This document shows positions 16,931-25,391 of a DNA stretch of 64,000 nucleotides, piece by piece. The position numbers were made by a program, and so were the translations under genes. The stretch comes from CAZSBB01 sp964605235 (GTDB lineage: Bacteria > Planctomycetota > Phycisphaerae > Phycisphaerales > Phycisphaeraceae). Positions within the stretch are counted from its first letter, which is position 1. Each line of letters begins with the position of its first letter. The stretch lies in contig CAZSBB010000004.1 of assembly GCA_964605235.1 (NCBI GenBank), positions 132,400 through 196,399 of the forward strand, written 5' to 3'. The notes under the pieces are model-generated. The model saw nothing but the letters and a program-made list of their open reading frames with translations, ran no database searches and was not told where the DNA came from.

Positions 16931-18616
16931 TTACCGCGACGCCGACGCCGCGCCCTCGCGCACCGGCGTCAGCTCCGGCTCGCGGCGACCGCGGTGCCAG
17001 ACATCGTGGGCATGGAAGTCCGCGTGGCTGTCGGGGCAATCCACCCGGTAGTGCGTGCCGCGTGACTCGGCGCGCCAGCGGGCCGCGCGGGTGAGCAGCG
17101 CCCCGACCAGCAGCAGGTTCTGCACTTCCCAGCCGCCGCGGTCGTCGAAGATTTTGTCCAGCGTGTAGCGGGCCCAGAAGTCGAACATTTCCGCCACTTC
17201 GTCCAGGCGTTTGCCGTCGCGCTCGATGCCCACATGCCGCCACATCACGCTGCGCAGGCTCGAGCGCACGTCCGCCAGGTCCAGCTCCGAGCGTTCGGAA
17301 ATGGGAATGTCGGAGATGAGCTTGACCGGCTGATGCGCCCCGTCGGCAATGAGTTCCTTGCAGGCGTCACCGGCGATCTGGCCAAAGACCAGCCCTTCGA
17401 GCAGGCTGTTGGACGCCAGGCGATTGGCGCCATGCAGCCCGGTGCACGCGACCTCGCCGCAGGCGAGCAGGCCCGGCACGCTGGTGCGGGCGCCGTCGTC
17501 GGTGAGCACGCCGCCGACCATGTAGTGGGCGGAAGGATGGATGGGGATGAGTGCCTTGCCGGGGTCGATTTCAAAGTTGCGCAGGTTGCGGAAAATGCTG
17601 GGAAAACGCTTGGCGAAGCGTTCGGTGCCCAGATGCCGGCAGTCGAGGTAGACGTGGGTGTGATTGGTTTTGGCCATCTGGGCGAGGATGGCGCGGCTGA
17701 CGATGTCGCGCGGGGCGAGTTCCGCCAGCTCGTGGTAGTCGGGCATGAAGCGATGGCCGTTGTGGTCCAGCAGCAGCGCCCCTTCGCCGCGGACGGCTTC
17801 GGTGATGAGGCTGCGGGCGGCGCCGGCGACATACAGCGTGGTGGGGTGAAACTGCATGAACGCCATGTCCGCCAGCCGGGCGCCGGCGCGGTACGCCATC
17901 GCCAGGCCGTCGCCGGTGCTGACCGCCGGGTTGGTGGATTCGCGGAACACCTGGCCGCAGCCGCCGGAGGCGAGGATGGTGGCTTTGGCCCAGATGACCT
18001 GCAGGCCGTAGCGGGGGTGATGGGTGATGGCGCCCAGGCAGCGGGGGCTGGCGCCGTCGAGGGTGATGAGGTCGAGCACGAAGCACTGCTCGAAGACGCG
18101 GATGTTGTCGCGGCTGCGGACCTGCTGATCGAGCGTGCGGGCGAGCACTTTGCCGGTGGCGTCGCCGTCGGCGTGCAGGATGCGGTGACAGGAGTGGCCG
18201 CCTTCGCGTCCCAGGGACACCTCGGCGAGGGAGTGGGCGGTCTGGCCCTGGGCATTGTCGAAGCCCATGCCCCAGCCGAGCAATTGCTGCATTGCCGCCG
18301 GGGCGCGTTCCACCACCAGGCGCACGATCGGTTCATCGCACAGGTCGGCGCCGGCGCGCAGGGTGTCCTGCACATGGCTGTCGAAGCCGTCGTCGGCCGC
18401 CACCACCGCCGCCACGCCGCCCTGCGCCCAGTAGGTGTTGCTCTGCTTCAAATCCGCCTTGGCGGCCATGATGACATCGCCATGGCGACTGGCGGTCAGG
18501 GCGGCGGACTGGCCCGCGACGCCCGAACCGATCACCAGCACATCGGTGAAAATGTGCGGCAGCAGCGCCGCCCGGAAGGGAATGAGATAGCGACGTTCAT
18601 CAAAGACGCTGTGCAT
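16931..18616 (-). CDS. nadB: L-aspartate oxidase
   Basis: 561 aa flavoprotein, first step of de novo NAD synthesis (aspartate to iminoaspartate). FAD-binding start DVLVIGSGVAGQSAALTAS near residue 25, NTYWAQGGVAAVV near 60, the substrate loop MAFMQFHPTTLYV near 247, TEAVRGEGALLLD near 270, PIHPSAHYMVGGVLTDD near 360, and GEVACTGLHGANRLASNSL near 387. Full length for NadB. No Shine-Dalgarno sequence is visible; TAGACT lies 6 nt before the ATG (18623-18628, minus), compatible with a leaderless transcript. nadA and nadC are not in the window. Confidence 0.96.
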   Translation of the reverse strand: MHSVFDERRYLIPFRAALLPHIFTDVLVIGSGVAGQSAALTASRHGDVIMAAKADLKQSNTYWAQGGVAAVVAADDGFDSHVQDTLRAGADLCDEPIVRLVVERAPAAMQQLLGWGMGFDNAQGQTAHSLAEVSLGREGGHSCHRILHADGDATGKVLARTLDQQVRSRDNIRVFEQCFVLDLITLDGASPRCLGAITHHPRYGLQVIWAKATILASGGCGQVFRESTNPAVSTGDGLAMAYRAGARLADMAFMQFHPTTLYVAGAARSLITEAVRGEGALLLDHNGHRFMPDYHELAELAPRDIVSRAILAQMAKTNHTHVYLDCRHLGTERFAKRFPSIFRNLRNFEIDPGKALIPIHPSAHYMVGGVLTDDGARTSVPGLLACGEVACTGLHGANRLASNSLLEGLVFGQIAGDACKELIADGAHQPVKLISDIPISERSELDLADVRSSLRSVMWRHVGIERDGKRLDEVAEMFDFWARYTLDKIFDDRGGWEVQNLLLVGALLTRAARWRAESRGTHYRVDCPDSHADFHAHDVWHRGRREPELTPVREGAASASR

Positions 18617-18927
18617 CGCGTTAGTCTACCATGAGCCGCCCGATTCCCCGCATCCGACTCCCCTGCCGTCCAGGCAAACGCCTGGACCCTGGACATCCTG
18701 TACTGAACGAGCCCCGACCGTGAGGGAGGGGTTGTTTTCGTGACGTCACCCCGTCGCGGCTGCGTCGCAACCCCTTGCTGACGCGCGGGGCTCGCAAGAA
18801 AGTTGGTACATGCGTTGGCTCTGCGCCGCCGTCACGCAATTGCCCCCCCACGCCTGCGGCGATATGCTGCCATGCTTTGCCCGGCCAGCGGAGTTGGGAG
18901 TCAAAAGTGCCCACGGGAAGTGCGACC
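18617..18927. other. Divergent intergenic region
   Basis: 311 bp between nadB and the EIIA-type gene. It holds the palindromic repeat at 18705-18794 and otherwise shows no ORF I would defend. Confidence 0.55.
18705..18794. repeat. AACGAGCC-type long palindromic repeat, copy 1
   Basis: About 90 bp beginning AACGAGCCCCG and ending CGCGGGGCTCG, with imperfect arms (GTGAGGGAGGGGTTG against CAACCCCTTGCTGACGC). It sits in the divergent region between nadB and the EIIA-type gene. Related copies are at 27459-27549, 29051-29126, 39461-39550 and 55278-55367. Confidence 0.75.
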
Positions 18928-19386
18928 ATGCTGCTATCGGAGATTCTCAACCCGCAATGCGTCAAAGCGCCGCTCGCCGCCGCCAACAAGCGGGAGGCGA
19001 TCTTTGAACTCATCGACCTGCTGGCGGAGGCCGGCGAAATCGGCGACCGGGCGGAACTGAAACAGGCGGTGTGGGAACGTGAAACCACCCGCACCACCGG
19101 CATCGGGCACGGCATCGCCATCCCCCACGGCAAAACCGCCGGCTGCCCCAAAATCACCATGGCGATCGGCAAGCCCGCCGAGCCCCTCGAATTCGGCGCC
19201 ATCGACCACCGCCCGGTCAACCTCATCGTCCTGCTGGCGTCCCCGCTGGACCAGACCGGCCCGCACATCCAGACCCTCGCCGCCGTCAGCCAGATGCTGG
19301 TCAAAGACGACGTCCGCGCCGCCTTCGCCGCCGCCGCCAGTTCCGAGCAGTTGCTGACGCTGGTCAGACAGCATCAGCCCAAGTGA
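18928..19386 (+). CDS. PTS EIIA-type protein (fructose/nitrogen family)
   Basis: 152 aa, the normal size of a PtsN/EIIA-Fru domain. Starts MLLSEILNPQCVKAPL; the phosphoacceptor His sits in GIGHGIAIPHGKT near residue 64, and the C-terminal DVRAAFAAAASSEQLLTL is the family helix. No other PTS gene (EI, HPr, EIIB/C) is nearby, so a regulatory PtsN-like role is more likely than sugar transport. ATG 18928 fits the family start; the frame extends about 50 codons upstream into the palindromic repeat and is ignored. Confidence 0.88.
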   Translation: MLLSEILNPQCVKAPLAAANKREAIFELIDLLAEAGEIGDRAELKQAVWERETTRTTGIGHGIAIPHGKTAGCPKITMAIGKPAEPLEFGAIDHRPVNLIVLLASPLDQTGPHIQTLAAVSQMLVKDDVRAAFAAAASSEQLLTLVRQHQPK

Positions 19387-19538
19387 TGGATTTGGTGATT
19401 TGGTGATTGGGGATTTGGTGATTTGAAATCGGGTGATGGCTGGCTGGCCGGATCGCGCGGCAGAGCGCGCGGGATTTCCTCTCGGTCAATCCCACCTCAA
19501 CAAACCCCACATCCACAAATCAACAAATCTCTCCCGGT
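19387..19538. other. Intergenic region with simple repeat
   Basis: Opens with near-tandem copies of GATTTGGTGATT (19388-19425), then nothing recognisable up to the end of the PPK2 gene. Confidence 0.5.
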
Positions 19539-20519
19539 TCAGTACTTCTTGGGGACGAACGTCTGATCGCTGATGGGCGGGCGCACGTACTTGCCGTCGT
19601 CGGCGCGGCGTGGGGGCAGCTTGATTTTCTGCGGGGTCAGGTCTTTGTAGGGAATCAGGCTCAGCAGGTGCGAAATGCAATTGAGCCGGGCTTTCTTCTT
19701 GTCGTCGGCATCGACCACATACCACGGGGCCTGCTTGATGTCGGTGTAGGCGAACATCTCGTCCTTGGCGCGCGAGTACTCCACCCAGCGGTTGCGCGAT
19801 TCCAGATCCATCGGACTGAGCTTCCAGCGTTTGGTGGGATCCCCCAGCCGGGCGTGGAAGCGCTTTTCCTGTTCCTCGTCGCTGACGCTGAACCAGTACT
19901 TGAAGATGAGGATGCCGCTGCGGACGAGCATGCGTTCGAACTCGGGGCAGGAGCGCAGGAATTCGCGGTACTCTTCATCGGAGCAGAAACCCATGACGCG
20001 CTCGACGCCGGCGCGGTTGTACCAGCTGCGGTCCAGCAGCACCATTTCTCCCGCCGCGGGCAGATGGGCGACATAGCGTTGGAAGTACCACTGGGTTTTT
20101 TCGCGCTCAGTGGGCGTGCCCAGAGCGACCACCCGGCAGGCGCGGGGGTTGAGCGATTCGGTGATGCGCTTGATCACGCCGCCTTTGCCCGCCGCGTCCC
20201 GGCCTTCGAAAATCACCACCACGCGCAGGCCCTTGTGCTTGATCCATTCCTGAAGCTTGACCAATTCGATCTGCAGCTTGCGCAGCGCTTTCTCATAAGT
20301 CTTCTTCTTGAGCTTTTCGTCCTGGCGATGGCGGCGGGCCGGCTCCGCGTCGGCGCGGTGCTGATGCTTGTGCGCTTTCGCGTCCGCATCCTTGGGCGCG
20401 GCAAGCAATTCCGCGGGCGACTTGCTCCAGCGCTGCTCGTGGGCGAGGGCGGGCAATTGCTCGGACTCGTCGGTGGACGGGGCGTGCTGAGGTTTGGCAT
20501 GATGGCCGTTGTTTTTCAT
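19539..20519 (-). CDS. ppk2: Polyphosphate kinase 2 family protein
   Basis: 326 aa, single-domain PPK2 (class I size) that transfers phosphate between polyphosphate and nucleoside diphosphates. P-loop FEGRDAAGKGGVIKRI near residue 107, GTPTEREKTQWYFQRY near 133, lid-region Walker B LLDRSWYNRAGVERVMGF near 160, and SPMDLESRNRWVEYS near 237. The first 65 residues are a His/Lys/Glu-rich tail. GGGAG lies 7-8 nt before ATG 20519. Monocistronic, convergent with the EIIA-type gene. Confidence 0.93.
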   Translation of the reverse strand: MKNNGHHAKPQHAPSTDESEQLPALAHEQRWSKSPAELLAAPKDADAKAHKHQHRADAEPARRHRQDEKLKKKTYEKALRKLQIELVKLQEWIKHKGLRVVVIFEGRDAAGKGGVIKRITESLNPRACRVVALGTPTEREKTQWYFQRYVAHLPAAGEMVLLDRSWYNRAGVERVMGFCSDEEYREFLRSCPEFERMLVRSGILIFKYWFSVSDEEQEKRFHARLGDPTKRWKLSPMDLESRNRWVEYSRAKDEMFAYTDIKQAPWYVVDADDKKKARLNCISHLLSLIPYKDLTPQKIKLPPRRADDGKYVRPPISDQTFVPKKY

Positions 20520-20775
20520 GGCTCGGCTCCCGAGGCGTGCTGGACATGGAGCGGACCGCTCGGCCGGCGCATCACGCACCAGCAGACCGCTCTATCCGAT
20601 GGTAATCGGCTGGCGTGGGTGACTGCTAGAGAAAACCTCGGCGTTTTTGCGGAAAATGAACCGCGAAGATTGTGGACCAGGCGCTCCTGCTTCTACTGGA
20701 TAACCGATAACGGGACGTGACCGCCGCGCCTGGGCTATGATGCTGCGCAGTCCCTTTTCCCTGGAGATCGCTCCC

Positions 20776-21762
20776 ATGAACGCTCCTGTTCGCCGCTGGT
20801 CGCACTGGCTGTTGCTCGTTGCCGTGATGTGGTTGCCGCTGACCGGCTGCTCGGTGAATCCCGCCACCGGGCAGCGCCAATTCAACATGATGAGCACCGG
20901 GCAGGAAGTCTCCATGGGCCAGCAGGCGGCCCCGGAGTTTCTCCAGAGCTACGGCGGACCGGTGCCCTCCCCCGCCATCAACCAGTACGTGAGCAACATC
21001 GGCGCACAACTGGCGGCCAAGAGCGAACGCCCGGACCTGCCGTGGGAGTTTCATGTCGTCGATTCACAGGTCATCAACGCCTTCGCCCTGCCGGGGGGCA
21101 AGGTGTTCATGTCGCGCGGCCTGCTGGCGGAGATGGACAACGAGGCCCAGCTCGCCGGCGTACTGGGCCATGAAGTGGGCCACGTTACCGCTCAACACAT
21201 CGGCCAGCAGATGAGCCGGGCGATGCTGCTGCAGGGTCTGGCGATCGGTCTGGCGGTGGCGGGCGAGGCAACCGACCGCAACGAGCTGCGGGTGCTGGGC
21301 ATCGGGGCGCAGATGGGCGGTGCGGTGTATCTGCTGAAGTTCGGGCGCGACCAGGAAAGCCAGGCCGACAGTCTGGGCATGCGTTACATGTCGCGCGTCG
21401 GGTACAACCCCAGCGCCCAGTTGCAGGTGATGGAGATTCTCGCCGGCGCGTCGAAGGGGGGCCGGCAACCGGAAATGCTGTCGACCCATCCGTACCCGGA
21501 AACCCGCATCAGCCGCATCAAAGCGGAACTCGCCAGCAACTACTCGGATTACAACTCGGGCAAGTACGAGTTCCATCAGTCGCGTTTCCAGACGCAGGTG
21601 CTGCGGGTGCTGGCGACCCTGCCCCCGCCGCGCCACACCGGCGAGGAACAGCAGGCCAGCGCCGGCGCGGCCGCGGGGCAACCGGCGTTCGCTTCGTTCT
21701 GCTGGCACTGCCAGCAGGGGCAACGCGCCGGGCAGCTGGCGCGGGCGGATCACCATGACTGA
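20776..21762 (+). CDS. M48-family metalloprotease lipoprotein
   Basis: 328 aa. Lipoprotein signal with lipobox LTGC (Cys near residue 26). The zinc motif HEVGH (in GVLGHEVGHVTAQH) is near residue 135; the third ligand Glu lies in RDQESQADSLGMRYM near 195. Resembles BepA/LoiP-type periplasmic proteases that handle outer-membrane proteins. GGAGA lies 8 nt before ATG 20776. Its 3' end overlaps the ubiE start by 8 bp, so the two are co-transcribed although functionally unrelated. Confidence 0.9.
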   Translation: MNAPVRRWSHWLLLVAVMWLPLTGCSVNPATGQRQFNMMSTGQEVSMGQQAAPEFLQSYGGPVPSPAINQYVSNIGAQLAAKSERPDLPWEFHVVDSQVINAFALPGGKVFMSRGLLAEMDNEAQLAGVLGHEVGHVTAQHIGQQMSRAMLLQGLAIGLAVAGEATDRNELRVLGIGAQMGGAVYLLKFGRDQESQADSLGMRYMSRVGYNPSAQLQVMEILAGASKGGRQPEMLSTHPYPETRISRIKAELASNYSDYNSGKYEFHQSRFQTQVLRVLATLPPPRHTGEEQQASAGAAAGQPAFASFCWHCQQGQRAGQLARADHHD

Positions 21763-22510
21763 ATCCACCGGCCCCGCCTGGACGCGCGACACGCTGGTCA
21801 ATCCCCACGCCGCCGGCGACAAGGCGCGGCGGGTGGAGGCGATGTTTGCCGCCATCGCGCCCAGCTATGACCTGAACAACCGCGTGCATTCGCTCTGGCG
21901 CGACCAGGCGTGGCGCCGCGCTGCCGTGCGCCTGGCGCAGGTGCAGCCGGGCGACGTGGTGCTCGATGTCGCCTGCGGCACCGGCGATCTGGCGCTGGCG
22001 TTCGCCCAGGCCGGCGCCGCGCAGGTGCTGGGCGTGGACTTCACGGTCAACATGCTGCGCTACGCCCGGACCAAGCCTTGCCCCGTTGGCGCCGCCCCCG
22101 CGTGGAACGCCGGCGACGCCATGCGCCTGCCGATTGCCGACGGCGCTGCCCAGGTGGTGAGCATTGCTTTTGGCATCCGCAATGTGGCGGACCCGCTGGC
22201 GGCACTGCGGGAATTTCACCGGACGCTGCAACCGGGTGGGCGAGTGATCGTGCTGGAGTTCAGCCTGCCCGCCAACCGCGTGCTGCGTGGGTTGTACAAC
22301 TTTTACTTCCGCCACATCATGCCGCGCACCGCGGCGTTGATCGCCCGCGACCGCAGCGGAGCGTATGACTACCTGCCCCAGAGCGTGAACACCTTCATCT
22401 CGCGCCAGCGCATGGTGGAGTTGCTGGGCGAAGCGGGATTCGCGCAAATCACCGTCCAGCCGCTGACGTTCGGCATCGCGGTGCTGTACCGCGGCGTGAA
22501 GGTGCGCTGA
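21755..22510 (+). CDS. ubiE: Demethylmenaquinone/2-polyprenyl-benzoquinol C-methyltransferase
   Basis: 251 aa class I SAM methyltransferase. Motif I VLDVACGTGDLALAFAQAG near residue 68, family-specific FGIRNVADPLAALREFHR near 130, RVIVLEFSLP near 160, and YDYLPQSVNTFISRQRMVELL near 205. In an organism of this type the substrate is most likely demethylmenaquinone (MenG activity). The start overlaps the upstream protease gene; a palindrome that could terminate transcription begins 10 bp after its stop. Confidence 0.95.
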   Translation: MTESTGPAWTRDTLVNPHAAGDKARRVEAMFAAIAPSYDLNNRVHSLWRDQAWRRAAVRLAQVQPGDVVLDVACGTGDLALAFAQAGAAQVLGVDFTVNMLRYARTKPCPVGAAPAWNAGDAMRLPIADGAAQVVSIAFGIRNVADPLAALREFHRTLQPGGRVIVLEFSLPANRVLRGLYNFYFRHIMPRTAALIARDRSGAYDYLPQSVNTFISRQRMVELLGEAGFAQITVQPLTFGIAVLYRGVKVR

Positions 22511-22519
22511 ACGGGCAGG

Positions 22520-22586
22520 GGGATAAAAAAGGGGATAAGTACATTATTTTCGATAAAAATAATGTACTTATCCCCTTTTTTATCCC
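22520..22586. repeat. Perfect 31-bp palindrome (REP-like/terminator), copy 2
   Basis: The left arm 22520-22550 is the exact reverse complement of the right arm 22556-22586, loop CGATA. The inner 26 nt of the arm are identical to the palindrome at 10517-10574, but the outer GGGAT extension and the loop differ. It lies just after ubiE and can act as its terminator. Confidence 0.88.
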
Positions 22587-22702
22587 GCGCTCCCGGCGCT
22601 GCCTGCGCCTGAAGCAATGGTCCGCAACTGGACCGCCATGGCGTTCGCTCAGGCCGGGTGGACAACCTATTCTGCAGCGGCTTTTTCAGGTTGGAGCAAA
22701 TG

Positions 22703-23992
22703 ATGAGCAATCAGGCCAAACCCACATCCGTGCCTCCGCGTCCGATCCCGCAGTGGTTCCGCGACGCCAAGCTGGGCATGTTCATTCACTGGGGGCTGTA
22801 CAGCCTCACCGAACATGGCGAGCAGCCGCTGTTTCGGGAGTTGCTGATTCCCTCGGAATACCGCCAGCTCGCTAAGCGTTTCACCGCGGAGCACTACGAT
22901 CCGCGGCAGTGGGCGCAGGTGGCGAAGAACGCCGAGATGCGCTACATGGTGCTGACCACCAAGCACCACGACGGCTACTGTCTGTTCGACACCGCGACGA
23001 CCGACTACAACGCAGCCCGCACCGCGCCGCAGCGCGATCTGGTCAAGCCCTACGTTGAAGCCTGCCGCGCCGCGGGACTGCGCGTGGGGTTGTATTACTC
23101 GCTGCCGGACTGGAGCGTGCCCGCCTACTTCGCGCGCCCGGCAACGGACCCGCGCGGGTGGGATGCGTTCCTCGAGCTGATCAAAACGCAGTTGCGGGAA
23201 CTGCTGACCAACTACGGGCCGATCGACCTGCTGTGGTTCGATCACAGTCCCAACTTTCCCGCGGAGGAATGGCGGCCGCTGGAACTGATGAGCATGATCT
23301 ACGCACTGCAGCCGAACATTCTGGTCAACAACCGGCTCCAGCCGCCGGCGGGTCACCCGGCGTGGGGTTATCCGACGCCTGAGCAGCGCATCGGCGAAAA
23401 GTCGCACGAGCCGTGGGAATCATGCTTCACGTCGACCCGCGCTTTCTGGGGTTACCACCGTTGTCATGAAGACCCGACCATGTGGCGCAGCGAACGCGAG
23501 CTGATGGAAGTGTTCGCGGCGGTGGCGTGCGGCGGGGGCAACCTGTTGCACAACGTCGGGCCATATCCCGATGGTCGATTGCCGCAGACGTATGTCGAGC
23601 AGACGCGCCACCTGGGCGAATGGGTGCGGCACAACCGTGAAGGCGTCTACGGCACGCAGCCGGCGCCGTTCGAATTCAAATACGGCGGCACGCTGGCGAC
23701 GCGCGAGCGCCAGCTGTATCTGTGGTTCCTGTACTGGCCGGGGACGTCCTTCAGCTTGCCGGGCTTCAATGAGAAGGTGCTCAGCGCCCGCTTGCTGCAC
23801 CCCCGGCAGACGGTGGCGTTTCGTCAGGAGGCGCATCGCGTGGTGCTGGAGAACCTGCCCAGCGCTCCGCCGCACCCGTTGTGCAGTGTGGTGGAGCTGA
23901 CCTTCGACGCGCCGCCGACGGCGCATCCCTGGGCGGCGAAAAAGCTGTGGAGCCCGGACACCATGGGGCTGGAAGCCTGGGCGCGGCTGTAG
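22703..23992 (+). CDS. Alpha-L-fucosidase (GH29)
   Basis: 429 aa. GH29 hallmarks: WFRDAKLGMFIHWGLYS near residue 18, MRYMVLTTKHHDGYCLFD near 83, GLYYSLPDWSVP near 133, and the nucleophile Asp in LLWFDHSPNFP near 180. Releases alpha-linked fucose. No signal peptide, so it may act on imported oligosaccharides in the cytoplasm. GGAG lies 6 nt before the second ATG (22703) and 3 nt before the first (22700); the second is preferred. The general acid cannot be fixed by eye. Confidence 0.9.
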   Translation: MSNQAKPTSVPPRPIPQWFRDAKLGMFIHWGLYSLTEHGEQPLFRELLIPSEYRQLAKRFTAEHYDPRQWAQVAKNAEMRYMVLTTKHHDGYCLFDTATTDYNAARTAPQRDLVKPYVEACRAAGLRVGLYYSLPDWSVPAYFARPATDPRGWDAFLELIKTQLRELLTNYGPIDLLWFDHSPNFPAEEWRPLELMSMIYALQPNILVNNRLQPPAGHPAWGYPTPEQRIGEKSHEPWESCFTSTRAFWGYHRCHEDPTMWRSERELMEVFAAVACGGGNLLHNVGPYPDGRLPQTYVEQTRHLGEWVRHNREGVYGTQPAPFEFKYGGTLATRERQLYLWFLYWPGTSFSLPGFNEKVLSARLLHPRQTVAFRQEAHRVVLENLPSAPPHPLCSVVELTFDAPPTAHPWAAKKLWSPDTMGLEAWARL

Positions 23993-24046
23993 CGGTTATG
24001 CAGGATTTTCATGGTCGCAAGCCGCGTCAAGCGTTAGCATGAACCC

Positions 24047-25213
24047 ATGCACGCAGGGTTGATGGCGATTGGATTGAGCGTTGCCTGGCTGGGACAAACA
24101 CCCGCCGAGCCGGCGGCCACTGCGCCCAGCGCGTCCAGTGAGCCCGCGCTCGCCGCAGCGCGCGCTCCCACGCTGACCGACGCCCAGCGTCTGGCGCAAG
24201 GCTGGGCAGAGCTGGCGCAACTGGCGACCACCGCGGAGATGCAGGCGAAGGCCGACGCAGCGGCGGCGGCGTTCGAACGGCTGCTCGCGGACACCGACGC
24301 CATCTGGCAGCGCAGCGCCGCGTTGGATGAACGGCTGGAAGCCGCGCAACTGCGGATGTGTGCTGCCTACCTGCTCGCCAGCACCGCGCGCCAGCGGGGC
24401 CTGATGCGTGATATGGCCAACTGGTTGGGACAGATCCGCGCCCAGGCGTGGCGCGTGACGCAGTTGAAGCACCCGGCCGCGGGCGCGGTGGGCGAATACT
24501 GGTTGATGCAGACCGAGCTGATGGAAATCAATCGGCTGGCGCAGGATCGGCAGCAGAACCAGCTGCAACTGACCGACCGCCTGGAGCAGTACGTGCAGCG
24601 CCAGGTGCGTTATGGCGAACATCTCCCCCCCCGCGCGCAGCGCACGGTGCTGGGCACGCGCATCACGTTGATGCAGCTTTATGACGAACTGGGCCGCACG
24701 CGTCAGTTGCGGCAGCTCCTCGAACAGGTGGCGCAGGCGCCCGGCGTGGAGGCGGACACCGTCGCCCAGCTTCGCCGGCGTTACCACTATGTCAACCTGC
24801 TGGATCAGCCAGTGACGCTGGAGCTGGGGCTGCTCGATGGGCGCACCTGGAACAGCGTGACCGACCTGGGGGCGACGCTGACGGTGCTGTACTTCTGGCC
24901 GGGCTACGATTTTCTGGAGAGCCACTACCCGCACCTGCACGAACTGCTGCGTCACGAGCGGGTGAAGGTGGTGATGATCGACAGCAGCGGAAGTGCGGAT
25001 CCCGCGCTGCAGCAGATGGCGTCGCCGTGGGCTCGGCATCGTCCCCGGCCGGGTGATGCGAGTTTGCTTGAGCGGTTCGAGGTGCGGCAATTGCCTCGGT
25101 TCGTGGTGCTCAACGCCGATGGCCGCGTGGCCGCGTTGGGCGGTCCGGGCATCGGCGCCGAGTTGGCGGAAATGCTGGCGCAGCCAGTCGCAGCGCCGGC
25201 GTCTACGCCGTAA
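24047..25213 (+). CDS. Secreted thioredoxin-fold protein lacking CxxC
   Basis: 388 aa. Short signal peptide (MHAGLMAIGLSVAWLGQTPA), an Ala-rich linker, a helical region (residues 45-270), then a TlpA/thioredoxin-like C-terminal domain: TLTVLYFWPGYDFLESHYPHL near 285, VKVVMIDSSG near 310, and RFEVRQLPRFVVLNADGRVAA with the cis-Pro. The place of the redox pair is WPGYDF, with no Cys, so disulfide chemistry is unlikely. Probably a structural or scaffold member of the family; role unknown. Confidence 0.75.
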   Translation: MHAGLMAIGLSVAWLGQTPAEPAATAPSASSEPALAAARAPTLTDAQRLAQGWAELAQLATTAEMQAKADAAAAAFERLLADTDAIWQRSAALDERLEAAQLRMCAAYLLASTARQRGLMRDMANWLGQIRAQAWRVTQLKHPAAGAVGEYWLMQTELMEINRLAQDRQQNQLQLTDRLEQYVQRQVRYGEHLPPRAQRTVLGTRITLMQLYDELGRTRQLRQLLEQVAQAPGVEADTVAQLRRRYHYVNLLDQPVTLELGLLDGRTWNSVTDLGATLTVLYFWPGYDFLESHYPHLHELLRHERVKVVMIDSSGSADPALQQMASPWARHRPRPGDASLLERFEVRQLPRFVVLNADGRVAALGGPGIGAELAEMLAQPVAAPASTP

Positions 25214-25391
25214 CCCGAGGGGCGGCGAAGTCGGCTGGGCGATTGGCCGATTAATCTGGAAGATCGGAGTTGCAGATAAAAATATCGACATTAAGATATG
25301 TAAATCTGTTGAGTTGGATTTGTTTCCAACCGATCAGCAACCCAAGTGTCTGAGCCTGCCTGCCTGCACGTAGAAAGATGGAGCTTCCCCC
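25214..25391. promoter_or_regulatory. AT-rich upstream region of pckG
   Basis: About 75 bp (25250-25330) are strikingly AT-rich against a GC-rich background and include AGATAAAAATATCG and a partial palindrome AGATATGTAAATCT (25293-25306). It probably holds the pckG promoter and perhaps a regulator site; no unambiguous -35/-10 pair can be picked. Confidence 0.4.
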
